Shown here one piece after another: positions 17,756 through 25,558 of a DNA stretch of 64,000 nucleotides. A program made the position numbers and the translations under genes. Within the stretch, counting starts at the first letter, position 1, and the number at the start of each line of letters is the position of its first letter. The stretch is from JACKAQ01 sp020634975 [NCBI: Calditrichia bacterium] (GTDB lineage Bacteria > Calditrichota > Calditrichia > RBG-13-44-9), in NCBI GenBank assembly GCA_020634975.1, contig JACKAQ010000001.1:2852001-2916000 (forward strand), given 5' to 3'. The notes under the pieces are model-generated. The model was given only the letters and a program-made list of their open reading frames with translations, had not been told where the DNA came from and made no database searches.

Positions 17756-19936
17756 TTATTCCGCTGAATCTCCGGTTTTGGCGTTTTTCAAATGTGTTTC
17801 CAGAAAATTGAACATGGTTTTGTATTGGTGAACGCGCGCTTTCCCGTGAAAACCGTGCATCTGGTTCGGGTAAAATTGCGACTGGAAAATTTTCCCGGCG
17901 CTGATCAGCGCGTCAATCATCTGGATGGAATTGGACATGTGCACGTTGTCATCACCGGTGCCGTGGAGCAGTAGCAGCGATCCGCTGAGGTTCTCCGCCG
18001 CATTTACCGGTGCGCTGAGGCGATAGCCTTCTTCATTTTCCTGCGGTAAACCCATGTATCGCTCGGTGTATGCCGTATCGTAATTGCGCCAGTGAGCCGG
18101 CGGTGCGCCGGAAATACCCGCTGCGAACGCATCTGAATGGGTCATCGCATAGAGCGTCATGTAGCCGCCGTAGCTCCAGCCCCAAATGCCGATGCGTTGC
18201 GCATCCACAAACGGCTGCGATTTGAGATAATCTACCCCGCGAAGCTGGTCTTCCAGCTCAATTTTGCCCATTTCCAGATGGATTGGTGATTCCCACGCGT
18301 GCCCGCGACCGGCTGCACCGCGATTGTCCATCGCGAAAATAACGTACCCTTGCTGCGCCAAAAACTGGTGCCACAGCGAGCCAAATCGTCCGTAACTGTT
18401 ACTGATTACCTGCGAATGTGGACCACCGTACGTATAAACGAGCACCGGATATTTTTTGGAAGGATCGAAATTCTGCGGTTTGATCAGCATGCCGTAATAT
18501 TCGAGCCCGTTATCTCCGGTGAAGGTGATCATTTCCGGCGTGGAAAGATCATATTTGTTGAGTTCGCCGTCATCTTCGCGAATGGTGTGCAGCAGTTTGC
18601 CGTTGGCTTTGTGCGCCGTGATTTCAGACGGTTGGGTGATGCTGCTGTGCGTATCGATAAAATATTGCGCCGCATCCGGCATGTTGATCCGGTGCGAACC
18701 GTCCGCTTTGGTGAGCCGCTGGAAACTGCTGCCGCTCGATTTTACGTGATACAAATGACGCTCGCGCAAATCCTTTTCCGTAGCGGTAAAATAGATGAGA
18801 TCGTGTTGTTCATCGACCGCCAGAAAATCATCCACCAGCCACTCGCCGGAAGTGACCTGGCGAATCAGGTTGCCATCCAAGTCGTATAAATACAAATGGT
18901 TATAGCCGTTGCCGCGTTCCGATCCCCACAACAATTGCGGTTTGTTTTTGTAGAAATAAACGCAATCGCCAACGTTCACCCAATGCGGATCGCTTTCAGT
19001 GATGAGCACTTTTTTCTCGCCGGATTGCGCATCGGCGCGCACCAATTCCAGCTTCTGCTGGCGGCGATCCAGCCGCATGTACGCCACATTTTTGCTGTCC
19101 GGCAGCCAGTACACCCGCGGATAATAATCGTCGGTTGCGCTGTTGTCGTCGAGCCAGCGGGTTTCGCCGGACTGCACATTCACCACGCCCAGCTTCACCA
19201 GAGAATTGGGGTCACCCGCCTTCGGGTAGCTCATGTTGGTCACGGTCGCATGCGCTTCGTCCCAGTTCACCAGCGGGTAGCTTGGCACCGGCGATTGGTC
19301 GAATCGCAAAAACGCGATATTTTTGCCATCCGGGGACCAGTAATAGGCTTTAAACTGACCGCGTCCGACCAGCTCTTCCTGATAGACCCAATCAAATTTG
19401 CCGTTGAGAATAATATCGTTGCCATCGGTGGTGAGTTGTTTCTCGTCACCGCCGGCGGTGGATTTCACAAACAAATTGCCATCGCGAACAAATGAAATAT
19501 ACGATCCGTCCGGCGAGAGATCGATTAATTCTTCAGCCGCTTCGGTTTCCAGCAACCGGCGGGAAGATTTATCCTTCAAATAATACAGCCACGCATCGCC
19601 TTTGCTGAGCAGCAGCAATCCGCTGCCGTCCGGCAGCCAGCGGTAATCGCTGAAATTCCCGCCCATAAATTCAATATCTGCTGAATTTAGCAGTGCTTTT
19701 TCTTCGCCGGTTTTCATGCTGTGCTGCAGCAATTCCAGCGAACGTGTTTCCCGGTTTCGCTTGAGGTGGGTGAACGCCTCGCCATCCGGTTGCCATTTCA
19801 AATTTGCCGGTGATTTGCCCCACGGGCTGTATGAAAGCACGTCATCCAGCGTTACCGCCTGCTTTTGGGCGAACAACGCCGGAGCAACGAGCAGCGTAAC
19901 CAGCGCCGCACGCCGCAGTTTTTGTGAAAAGTGCAT
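17756..19936 (-). CDS. S9 family dipeptidyl peptidase IV
   Basis: Secreted serine exopeptidase that removes X-Pro or X-Ala dipeptides. The 726-aa length fits bacterial DPP IV. A Sec signal peptide (about residues 1-23, ending L-F-A-Q) precedes an eight-blade propeller; the D-W-V-Y-Q-E-E segment holds the Glu pair that anchors the substrate amino terminus and is diagnostic for DPP IV among S9 enzymes. The hydrolase domain shows S588 in G-W-S-Y-G-G, D662 in G-T-G-D-D-N and H694 as the triad. An SD-like GGAG precedes the start. It leads a minus-strand operon with the acetyltransferase gene and is divergent from the second two-component system. Confidence 0.94.
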   Translation of the reverse strand: MHFSQKLRRAALVTLLVAPALFAQKQAVTLDDVLSYSPWGKSPANLKWQPDGEAFTHLKRNRETRSLELLQHSMKTGEEKALLNSADIEFMGGNFSDYRWLPDGSGLLLLSKGDAWLYYLKDKSSRRLLETEAAEELIDLSPDGSYISFVRDGNLFVKSTAGGDEKQLTTDGNDIILNGKFDWVYQEELVGRGQFKAYYWSPDGKNIAFLRFDQSPVPSYPLVNWDEAHATVTNMSYPKAGDPNSLVKLGVVNVQSGETRWLDDNSATDDYYPRVYWLPDSKNVAYMRLDRRQQKLELVRADAQSGEKKVLITESDPHWVNVGDCVYFYKNKPQLLWGSERGNGYNHLYLYDLDGNLIRQVTSGEWLVDDFLAVDEQHDLIYFTATEKDLRERHLYHVKSSGSSFQRLTKADGSHRINMPDAAQYFIDTHSSITQPSEITAHKANGKLLHTIREDDGELNKYDLSTPEMITFTGDNGLEYYGMLIKPQNFDPSKKYPVLVYTYGGPHSQVISNSYGRFGSLWHQFLAQQGYVIFAMDNRGAAGRGHAWESPIHLEMGKIELEDQLRGVDYLKSQPFVDAQRIGIWGWSYGGYMTLYAMTHSDAFAAGISGAPPAHWRNYDTAYTERYMGLPQENEEGYRLSAPVNAAENLSGSLLLLHGTGDDNVHMSNSIQMIDALISAGKIFQSQFYPNQMHGFHGKARVHQYKTMFNFLETHLKNAKTGDSAE

Positions 19937-20125
19937 GTCTCTGTCTCCTCTTTATGATCAAAAAATATACGACAAATCGATTTCGAATGAAATAGCATGA
20001 ACGGTTTCTGTCGCGAAAAAAATCACTTTGCAGAATGTGAGATGTGTTGCCACGTCCCGGCGTTTCATTCGTTGATTTTTGAGACAGGATTGCGCAAATT
20101 ATTAACTGATGATACACAATTTCGT

Positions 20126-20264
20126 CACAGAGAAGGAGAGGAACACGGAGATAAAAAAATCTAAAAACGGTTTGAGAAGAAAAGGCTATTATCATTAAAG
20201 ACAGGCCTTTATTAAAGAAAAGGTTACCGTGATATTTCTCTGCGATTCTCCATGTCTCTGTGGC
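20126..20264. repeat. 139-bp imperfect palindrome upstream of the second two-component system
   Basis: Left arm begins CACAGAGAAGGAGAG (20126), right arm ends ATGTCTCTGTGG (to 20263). Nested inside are further inverted pairs: ACGGT/ACCGT and AAAGGC (near 20181) with GCCTTT (near 20205). The element fills much of the 383-nt gap between the divergent DPP IV and regulator genes; the remaining gap (19937-20125) shows no gene. The CACAGAG...CTCTGTG wording resembles short dispersed hairpin repeats seen in many genomes. No transposase is present, so a MITE-like or structured-RNA element is possible. Confidence 0.6.
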
Positions 20265-20319
20265 AAAACAGTTGATACGTAACATCAGATATTTCGAAAA
20301 CTACAAACAGGGTGAAACT

Positions 20320-20994
20320 TTGCGGATTTTAATTGTTGAAGATGACCGGGAAATTGCAGCATTTGTGCAAAAGGTTTTGCAGGAAGAATCGCACGCGGTG
20401 GATGTGGCGTTCGACGCCCGAACCGGGGAAGACCTCGCGCATGTGGAGCCGTACGACCTGATTATTCTGGATGTGATGCTACCCGGAAAAGAGGGATTCG
20501 ACATCCTGAAAACGCTGCGTACTGCCGGAATTGCCACACCGGTGATGATGCTCACCGCCCGCAGCGAAGTGGCAGATCGCGTAAAAGGGCTGGATGTCGG
20601 TGCGGATGATTATCTCGTTAAACCCTTTGCAGTAGCGGAGTTACGTGCTCGGGTCCGGGCATTGCTGCGCCGCCATTCAACGGAAAAATCGCCGCAACTC
20701 CGGTTCGACGAAATTACGCTGGACACCGTTGCGCGCGAAGTAACCGTTGCCGGAAATCCGGTGGAAATCACCACCCGGGAATACGCCATTCTGGAATACC
20801 TCATCCGCAATAAAAACCGGCTGATCAGCAAGGGCATGATCGCCGATCACGTGTGGGATTACCAGTTCGACAGCGATTACAATCTCATCGAAGTTTACAT
20901 TCGACGGCTGCGCCAGAAAATCGAGAAACCGCTCGGTAAACAACTCATCCAGACCGTCCGCAACGGCGGCTATATTTTGAAATACGACCAATGA
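20320..20994 (+). CDS. OmpR/PhoB-family response regulator (second system)
   Basis: Response regulator of 224 aa with D8/D9, phosphoacceptor D51 (in L-D-V-M-L-P-G), T79 and K101, and a C-terminal winged helix ending N-G-G-Y-I-L-K. I place the start at TTG 20320 with AGGGTG just upstream at 20308-20313; this gives the canonical M-R-I-L-I-V-E-D-D opening, whereas the longer reading from 20260 adds 20 unlike residues that read out of the palindromic element. Its stop overlaps the kinase ATG (ATGA). It is paralogous to the 4208 regulator. Possible targets are the sulfotransferase/PAP2 genes downstream, which are preceded by two identical direct repeats. Confidence 0.92.
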   Translation: MRILIVEDDREIAAFVQKVLQEESHAVDVAFDARTGEDLAHVEPYDLIILDVMLPGKEGFDILKTLRTAGIATPVMMLTARSEVADRVKGLDVGADDYLVKPFAVAELRARVRALLRRHSTEKSPQLRFDEITLDTVAREVTVAGNPVEITTREYAILEYLIRNKNRLISKGMIADHVWDYQFDSDYNLIEVYIRRLRQKIEKPLGKQLIQTVRNGGYILKYDQ

Positions 20995-22397
20995 TGAAAA
21001 TGTCCATCCGCGCCCGGATTACGCTGCTCATTACCTTCGTGTTTATCAGCGTTTTGGTATTGCTGCTGTCGTCGGAAATGCTGGCGATATACCTCGGTAT
21101 GACCGGCGAGATCGACCGGGAATTGCGGCGGGAGCGCAATTTTGTCCGGGAATTGTTCGAGCGGGAATTTTCCGGCATTATCGAAGCGGACTCGGCAGAA
21201 GCGGCCCAAATCCAGCACGAACTTGAGGAAGATCTGGACGAAATTATTGGCTTTAAAAACCAGTTCGTGCTGCTGAATGTTGTCGTAAAAAACGGCACAA
21301 CACGCCGGTTTTCGGACTCCCGTCACGATGTGGAAATTGCCCAAATCCCGGCGGTTTTTTTTGATAAATCGGATGAATTTTTCAACAAAGTGCTGAACAA
21401 CCGGCGCTACCGGGTTAACATCAGCCAAAATCCGTGGGGAACGCTGGTTGTCGGGCTGGAAAACCGCACGTTTTATGAAATTGCCGGTCATCTCGAAAAT
21501 ACGCTACTGGTTGGTATTCCCGTAACGCTGGCGATTGTGTTGCTCGGCAGTTGGTTTTTGGCAAAACTGGTGATGGTTCCGGTGGTGAATGCTGCAAAAA
21601 CGGCGAAAAATATCACACTGTCCAATCTGGAGCAACGGCTGCCGGATTACGTCGGAAAAGACGAATTCGGGATTCTTGTAACCACGCTAAACGGCATGAT
21701 TGCACGAATTGAGGAAGGCGTAAACCAGATCCGCCAGTTTACGCAAGATGCCGCGCACGAACTCCGAACGCCGTTGACCATTCAGCGCGGCGAGTTGGAA
21801 TTGCTGTATGAGCAGAACACAATTTCCGAAGACAATCGCGTTGCCATCCAGAGAACGCTGGAGCGGGCAATTTCGATGAGCAAAATTGTCGAAAACCTGA
21901 TGTTGCTTGCACAATCGGATTCCAAAGCCTATCCGCTGAAAAAACAGAAGTTTAGGCTTGATGATGTGATGCGGGAAATCGCGGAGGATTGCCAGATTCT
22001 TGCGGATGACCGCCCCATCAGCGTGCAACTCGATCGCTGCGACAAAATCGATTTTTCAGGTGATGAGCAGCTCATTCGGCGATTGCTGCTCAATTTGGTG
22101 GATAACGCGCTGAAAAACACCGAGCGCGGCGCAATTTCGCTCAGCCTGATCCGCAAATCCGGAAATGTCAAAATTCGTATCAGCGATACCGGCTGCGGTA
22201 TTCCGCCGGAAAAATTGCCGCATATTTTTGATCGCTTTTTCCGGGTGGATAACGCCCGAAGCGGTTTTTCCGGCAGCGGTTTGGGACTGTCGATTTGCCG
22301 CTGGATTGTCGCTGCGCACGGCGGCAGCATTTCTGCGGAAAGCAAATTGGGCGTCGGCAGTACGTTTACAGTGGATTTTCCGGGAAATGAGTTTTGA
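20991..22397 (+). CDS. Membrane sensor histidine kinase (second system)
   Basis: Kinase of 468 aa paired with the 20320 regulator by a 4-nt ATGA overlap; in-frame ATGs at 20994 and 21000 are also possible. Helix 1 lies near residues 8-30, a periplasmic segment rich in acidic residues runs to about 165, helix 2 near 170-192, then HAMP, HisKA with H256 (A-A-H-E-L-R-T-P) and HATPase with N, G1 (D-T-G-C-G-I) and G2 (G-S-G-L-G-L) boxes. Overall plan equals that of the 4872 kinase, but the periplasmic regions differ. Ligand unknown. Confidence 0.92.
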   Translation: MMKMSIRARITLLITFVFISVLVLLLSSEMLAIYLGMTGEIDRELRRERNFVRELFEREFSGIIEADSAEAAQIQHELEEDLDEIIGFKNQFVLLNVVVKNGTTRRFSDSRHDVEIAQIPAVFFDKSDEFFNKVLNNRRYRVNISQNPWGTLVVGLENRTFYEIAGHLENTLLVGIPVTLAIVLLGSWFLAKLVMVPVVNAAKTAKNITLSNLEQRLPDYVGKDEFGILVTTLNGMIARIEEGVNQIRQFTQDAAHELRTPLTIQRGELELLYEQNTISEDNRVAIQRTLERAISMSKIVENLMLLAQSDSKAYPLKKQKFRLDDVMREIAEDCQILADDRPISVQLDRCDKIDFSGDEQLIRRLLLNLVDNALKNTERGAISLSLIRKSGNVKIRISDTGCGIPPEKLPHIFDRFFRVDNARSGFSGSGLGLSICRWIVAAHGGSISAESKLGVGSTFTVDFPGNEF

Positions 22398-22455
22398 TAA
22401 AGGACAAGGTAAAAATGTTGGTGCAGAAATGATTTGGTAAGCCTGCTTTTTTAAT

Positions 22456-22477
22456 AAAATTCAGTTTCAGTTCAGTT
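22456..22477 (+). promoter_or_regulatory. Direct repeat copy 1 (candidate regulator-binding site)
   Basis: A 22-bp sequence beginning AAAATTCAGTTTCAGTTC is identical to copy 2 at 22584. Internally it is itself a tandem of TTCAGT-like hexamers, the kind of direct repeat bound by OmpR-family regulators. It lies 58 nt after the kinase stop, in the 269-nt gap before the sulfotransferase. Confidence 0.55.
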
Positions 22478-22583
22478 GGGTTTCGTAAAATGTTTTCTAT
22501 TTGATTCGGTTTGAAATTGTGACATCTGTTTGCACCTGCCGTTGTTTTGGTAAAAAATTCGTAAAAATGTGAATCACCCGCCC

Positions 22584-22605
22584 AAAATTCAGTTTCAGTT
22601 CAGTT
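22584..22605 (+). promoter_or_regulatory. Direct repeat copy 2 (candidate regulator-binding site)
   Basis: Exact second copy of the 22-bp repeat at 22456, 128 bp downstream and 61 nt before the sulfotransferase start. Position just ahead of that start suits control of the sulfotransferase/PAP2 run. Confidence 0.55.
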
Positions 22606-22666
22606 TCATTCATTATTATTCTATCGTAGTTTGAAATGGAAATAAATGAATGACAGGAGATTGTCG

Positions 22667-23719
22667 ATGGAAACGGTTCTGAATCTGGAACGAGCACTCA
22701 AAGCGGAAAAAATTCGCGAAATCAAAGATTCCGCGCCGGTTTTTGTGATTGGTTCGCACCGGTCGGGCACGTCATTTTTGTATCGATTGATCCAGAAATA
22801 TCTGAAAATCGGATTCGGGCGCGACAACGGGCTGTTCGTCCGCAAAATGAAAATGCTCAATTATTACGGCGACCTGAAAAATGATGCCAATCTTCGTCGC
22901 TTGCTCACCGATATTCTCAACGAACCGGATGTGAAACGCCGCTTTCCGGGGCTGGAAATTGATGTGGATGTGTTCATCAGCCAGATGGACGAACGAACTT
23001 ATCCCGAACTGGTGCGCCGGTTTTACGCCGAATGGGCGTATCTGAAAGGTGCGGATCGTTGGGGCGGCAAAACACCGGATTACTCAGTTTACACGGCAGA
23101 GCTGCTCCAGCTTTTTCCGGATGCCAAATTTGTGCACATCATCCGCGACGGGCGCGATGTGGCGCTGTCGCTGTTCCGGCTGGATTGGGGTGCAAAATCG
23201 CCGATTGTGGCTGCCAAACATTGGAAAGAACGCGTCGAAGCGGCGTGCAACTTCGGGCGAAAGCTGGACGACAGCCAATATCTGGAAATTCGATACGAAC
23301 ATTTGGTGCAATTTCCAGAGGAAATTTTTGAAAACCTGATCCATTTTCTCGATTGGGAAGATGACCGCTACAAAATTATCGATCAATTTAATCGCGGGAT
23401 TGTCGGCAAGGTTCGCCGCGATAATTTCAACAAATGGAAAACGCAGATGTCCCGGCGGCACATTCGTTTGTTCGAGCAGGTTGCCGGAAAGCTCTTGCAA
23501 AATTTGAATTATAAAACGATATTTTCCGACGAAGAAATATCACAGCCGCTAACAAAAACGCAATTGGCGGTTGATTATCTGGAAAACATATTGCGTAAGC
23601 TGCTTATGGGACAAGGGTTTAAAGGGCTTTTTGTCCGTTCAGGAAAGTGGATGCGAAAATCAATCGTTAAGCTTCGTTTTTTGTTGAATTCAACATCGAA
23701 GGCGTTGCGTATCAATTAA
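22667..23719 (+). CDS. PAPS-dependent sulfotransferase family protein
   Basis: Protein of 350 aa with the 5'-phosphosulfate loop G29-S-H-R-S-G-T-S36 and the 3'-phosphate motif beginning R160 (R-D-G-R-D-V-A-L-S), so it should transfer sulfate from PAPS to a hydroxyl or amine of a lipid or glycan. ATG 22667 is favoured because AGGAGA lies at 22655-22660; an ATG at 22646 would sit upstream of that SD. No signal peptide, so it is cytoplasmic or membrane-associated. It follows the second two-component system and heads a run with three PAP2 genes (34 nt to the first), suggesting a shared envelope-modification task. The acceptor cannot be read from sequence. Confidence 0.85.
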   Translation: METVLNLERALKAEKIREIKDSAPVFVIGSHRSGTSFLYRLIQKYLKIGFGRDNGLFVRKMKMLNYYGDLKNDANLRRLLTDILNEPDVKRRFPGLEIDVDVFISQMDERTYPELVRRFYAEWAYLKGADRWGGKTPDYSVYTAELLQLFPDAKFVHIIRDGRDVALSLFRLDWGAKSPIVAAKHWKERVEAACNFGRKLDDSQYLEIRYEHLVQFPEEIFENLIHFLDWEDDRYKIIDQFNRGIVGKVRRDNFNKWKTQMSRRHIRLFEQVAGKLLQNLNYKTIFSDEEISQPLTKTQLAVDYLENILRKLLMGQGFKGLFVRSGKWMRKSIVKLRFLLNSTSKALRIN

Positions 23720-23753
23720 TGATGTATCGCGGGAATTCCCGGTAAAACTGAGA

Positions 23754-24605
23754 ATGACAAAATATTTGCTGCGCTGGAATTTGGTTTGGGTACTGTTGTT
23801 TTCATCGATAGGCGTGATACGCCCCCAATCCGCTATCGATAATACCAAGTCAAATCCAGCGCATCGATTTTTAACAACCGTTGTGGGGGATTTTTGGCAC
23901 GTTGCCAGCTCACCTTTCAAATTATCCAAAAAAGATGCTGTATCAGTGTTGTCGTTTGCCGCGTTCAATGCCGGATTAATCACTTTTGGTGATGCCGAAG
24001 CCGATGAAGAATTGGCGCTGGAAGGCTATCACGGTGTACTAAAGCCCGCCAAATGGATGGCCAAAGTTGGCGAAGTTTATGACAACATTGGCACCCAAAA
24101 TGTTGCGTTGGGTCTTTCCGCTGGAATGCTTACCGGCGGTATTATTTTTAAAAACAAAAAGTTGCGGGAAACCACACGTTTGATGTTGGAATCATTGTTG
24201 ATTGCCAGCACAATCACATATTGGAGCAAACGGGCCATCGGCAGGGCGCGGCCATTTGCAAATCAGGGTGCGTCGGAGTTTGATCTGTTTGGTTCCGGCA
24301 ACAGCAATCGGGAATACCGGTCGATGCCATCCGGTCATGCAACCAGCGCATTTTCTGTGATGACGGTAATCGCCAAACAGTACAGCCAGTGGTGGGTCAA
24401 ATATCCGGCATATTTTTGGGCAACATCAGTAGCTTTGCAACGAATGAACGATCGCCAGCACTGGGCATCAGATGTGCTGGTAGGTGGCGCTATCGGTTAT
24501 TGGGTTGGCAATCTGTTGGTAACTCACCAAACCCGGAAAAGAAACCCCTTAAAAATATCAGCAATTTATTCGATAAATAGAATAGGGATGTCGGTTTATT
24601 TCTGA
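23754..24605 (+). CDS. PAP2 family phosphatase, copy 1
   Basis: Acid-phosphatase/PAP2-superfamily enzyme of 283 aa. A signal peptide or anchor occupies about residues 5-25. All three catalytic motifs are intact: K-x6-R-P (K-R-A-I-G-R-A-R-P), P-S-G-H ending at H195, and R-x5-H-x3-D (R-M-N-D-R-Q-H-W-A-S-D). It should dephosphorylate a lipid phosphate, pyrophosphate or similar periplasmic substrate. The C-terminus ends G-M-S-V-Y-F, a pattern shared with the next two PAP2 proteins. Copies 1 and 2 are clearly paralogous (same acidic D-E-E segment, same spacing of motifs). Confidence 0.88.
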   Translation: MTKYLLRWNLVWVLLFSSIGVIRPQSAIDNTKSNPAHRFLTTVVGDFWHVASSPFKLSKKDAVSVLSFAAFNAGLITFGDAEADEELALEGYHGVLKPAKWMAKVGEVYDNIGTQNVALGLSAGMLTGGIIFKNKKLRETTRLMLESLLIASTITYWSKRAIGRARPFANQGASEFDLFGSGNSNREYRSMPSGHATSAFSVMTVIAKQYSQWWVKYPAYFWATSVALQRMNDRQHWASDVLVGGAIGYWVGNLLVTHQTRKRNPLKISAIYSINRIGMSVYF

Positions 24606-24668
24606 TTTATCCGCTAGTAATGCCATGATTTTAGAGTAACCGGGAAGATTGAAAGGGACGACAGGGAA

Positions 24669-25505
24669 ATGGTTGTTATCAGGATGTTGGTGTTGTGTGC
24701 GTTCTGTTCTGTTTATTGTTTTGCTCAGCAAACCAGGTTTTTTGCTGAACCTTTACCGCATACAAATGCAATTAAAGTAGATGTTAATCTGGACCCAAAT
24801 ACCAGAAATTCAGTCGTTAAGTTTTGGGATTTCAGAACGTTACGAACGTTGGCATGTGCCGGTATGGGTGCGCTGATTATTTCTGGATCGGACTATGCGA
24901 TTGATGAAGAATATTCGCTCGAAAGAGATGCTTCACCGTTTGGCATTCTCGATGCACTCGGGCAGTTGGGACATTGGTACGATTCGAAATACACCTTTCT
25001 GGCGTTGGGTAGTGCATCTGTTACGGCAATCGGATACAGCTGGTTTAAAAATAAGCCGGAAATGCGAAAAACCGTTTTTCAAATGTGGGAATCATTGGCG
25101 ATCACATCCGCAATTACCTATCTTTTGAAGGTAAATATAGGCAGGCAACGCCCGTATATGAACAATGGCCCGTATGAATTTGATCCGAAATTTTTTGTCA
25201 TGAATACCACCAAAATGTCTTTTCCGTCCGGTCACACATCCAGCGTTTTTGCGTTGATGACTGTTTTAGCCAAACGGAGCAGCTCTGTTTTGGTGAAATC
25301 TGCATCTTACACGCTTGCTTCTGCCGTGGCATTTCAGCGAATGCTCGATCGTAAACATTGGGCGTCCGATGTGCTGTTTGGCGGTGCCCTCGGCTATTGT
25401 GTCGGCAGCTGGATCGTCAATCACGGAAAAGCCAGCAACAAACACAATTTTGTAGTGATTGCACCCATCGGCCGGAAAACATTAGGGGTGTCGATGAATT
25501 TTTGA
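24669..25505 (+). CDS. PAP2 family phosphatase, copy 2
   Basis: Second PAP2 protein, 278 aa, with a signal peptide ending near Y-C-F-A-Q. Motifs are intact: K-V-N-I-G-R-Q-R-P, P-S-G-H ending at H189, and R-M-L-D-R-K-H-W-A-S-D. AGGGAA just before ATG 24669 supports the start. It lies 63 nt after copy 1 on the same strand. Ends G-V-S-M-N-F. The similarity to copy 1 over the whole length indicates tandem duplication followed by clear divergence. Confidence 0.88.
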   Translation: MVVIRMLVLCAFCSVYCFAQQTRFFAEPLPHTNAIKVDVNLDPNTRNSVVKFWDFRTLRTLACAGMGALIISGSDYAIDEEYSLERDASPFGILDALGQLGHWYDSKYTFLALGSASVTAIGYSWFKNKPEMRKTVFQMWESLAITSAITYLLKVNIGRQRPYMNNGPYEFDPKFFVMNTTKMSFPSGHTSSVFALMTVLAKRSSSVLVKSASYTLASAVAFQRMLDRKHWASDVLFGGALGYCVGSWIVNHGKASNKHNFVVIAPIGRKTLGVSMNF

Positions 25506-25558
25506 CCTGAAATTTATTCAGTTTGTTTGTACTCATTCTAATCGGTCGATGGAGATTT

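Noticed and set aside
20260-20319. N-terminal extension of the second response regulator
   Set aside because: Read from the right arm of the palindromic element; receiver domains begin at the M-R-I-L-I-V-E-D-D residues.
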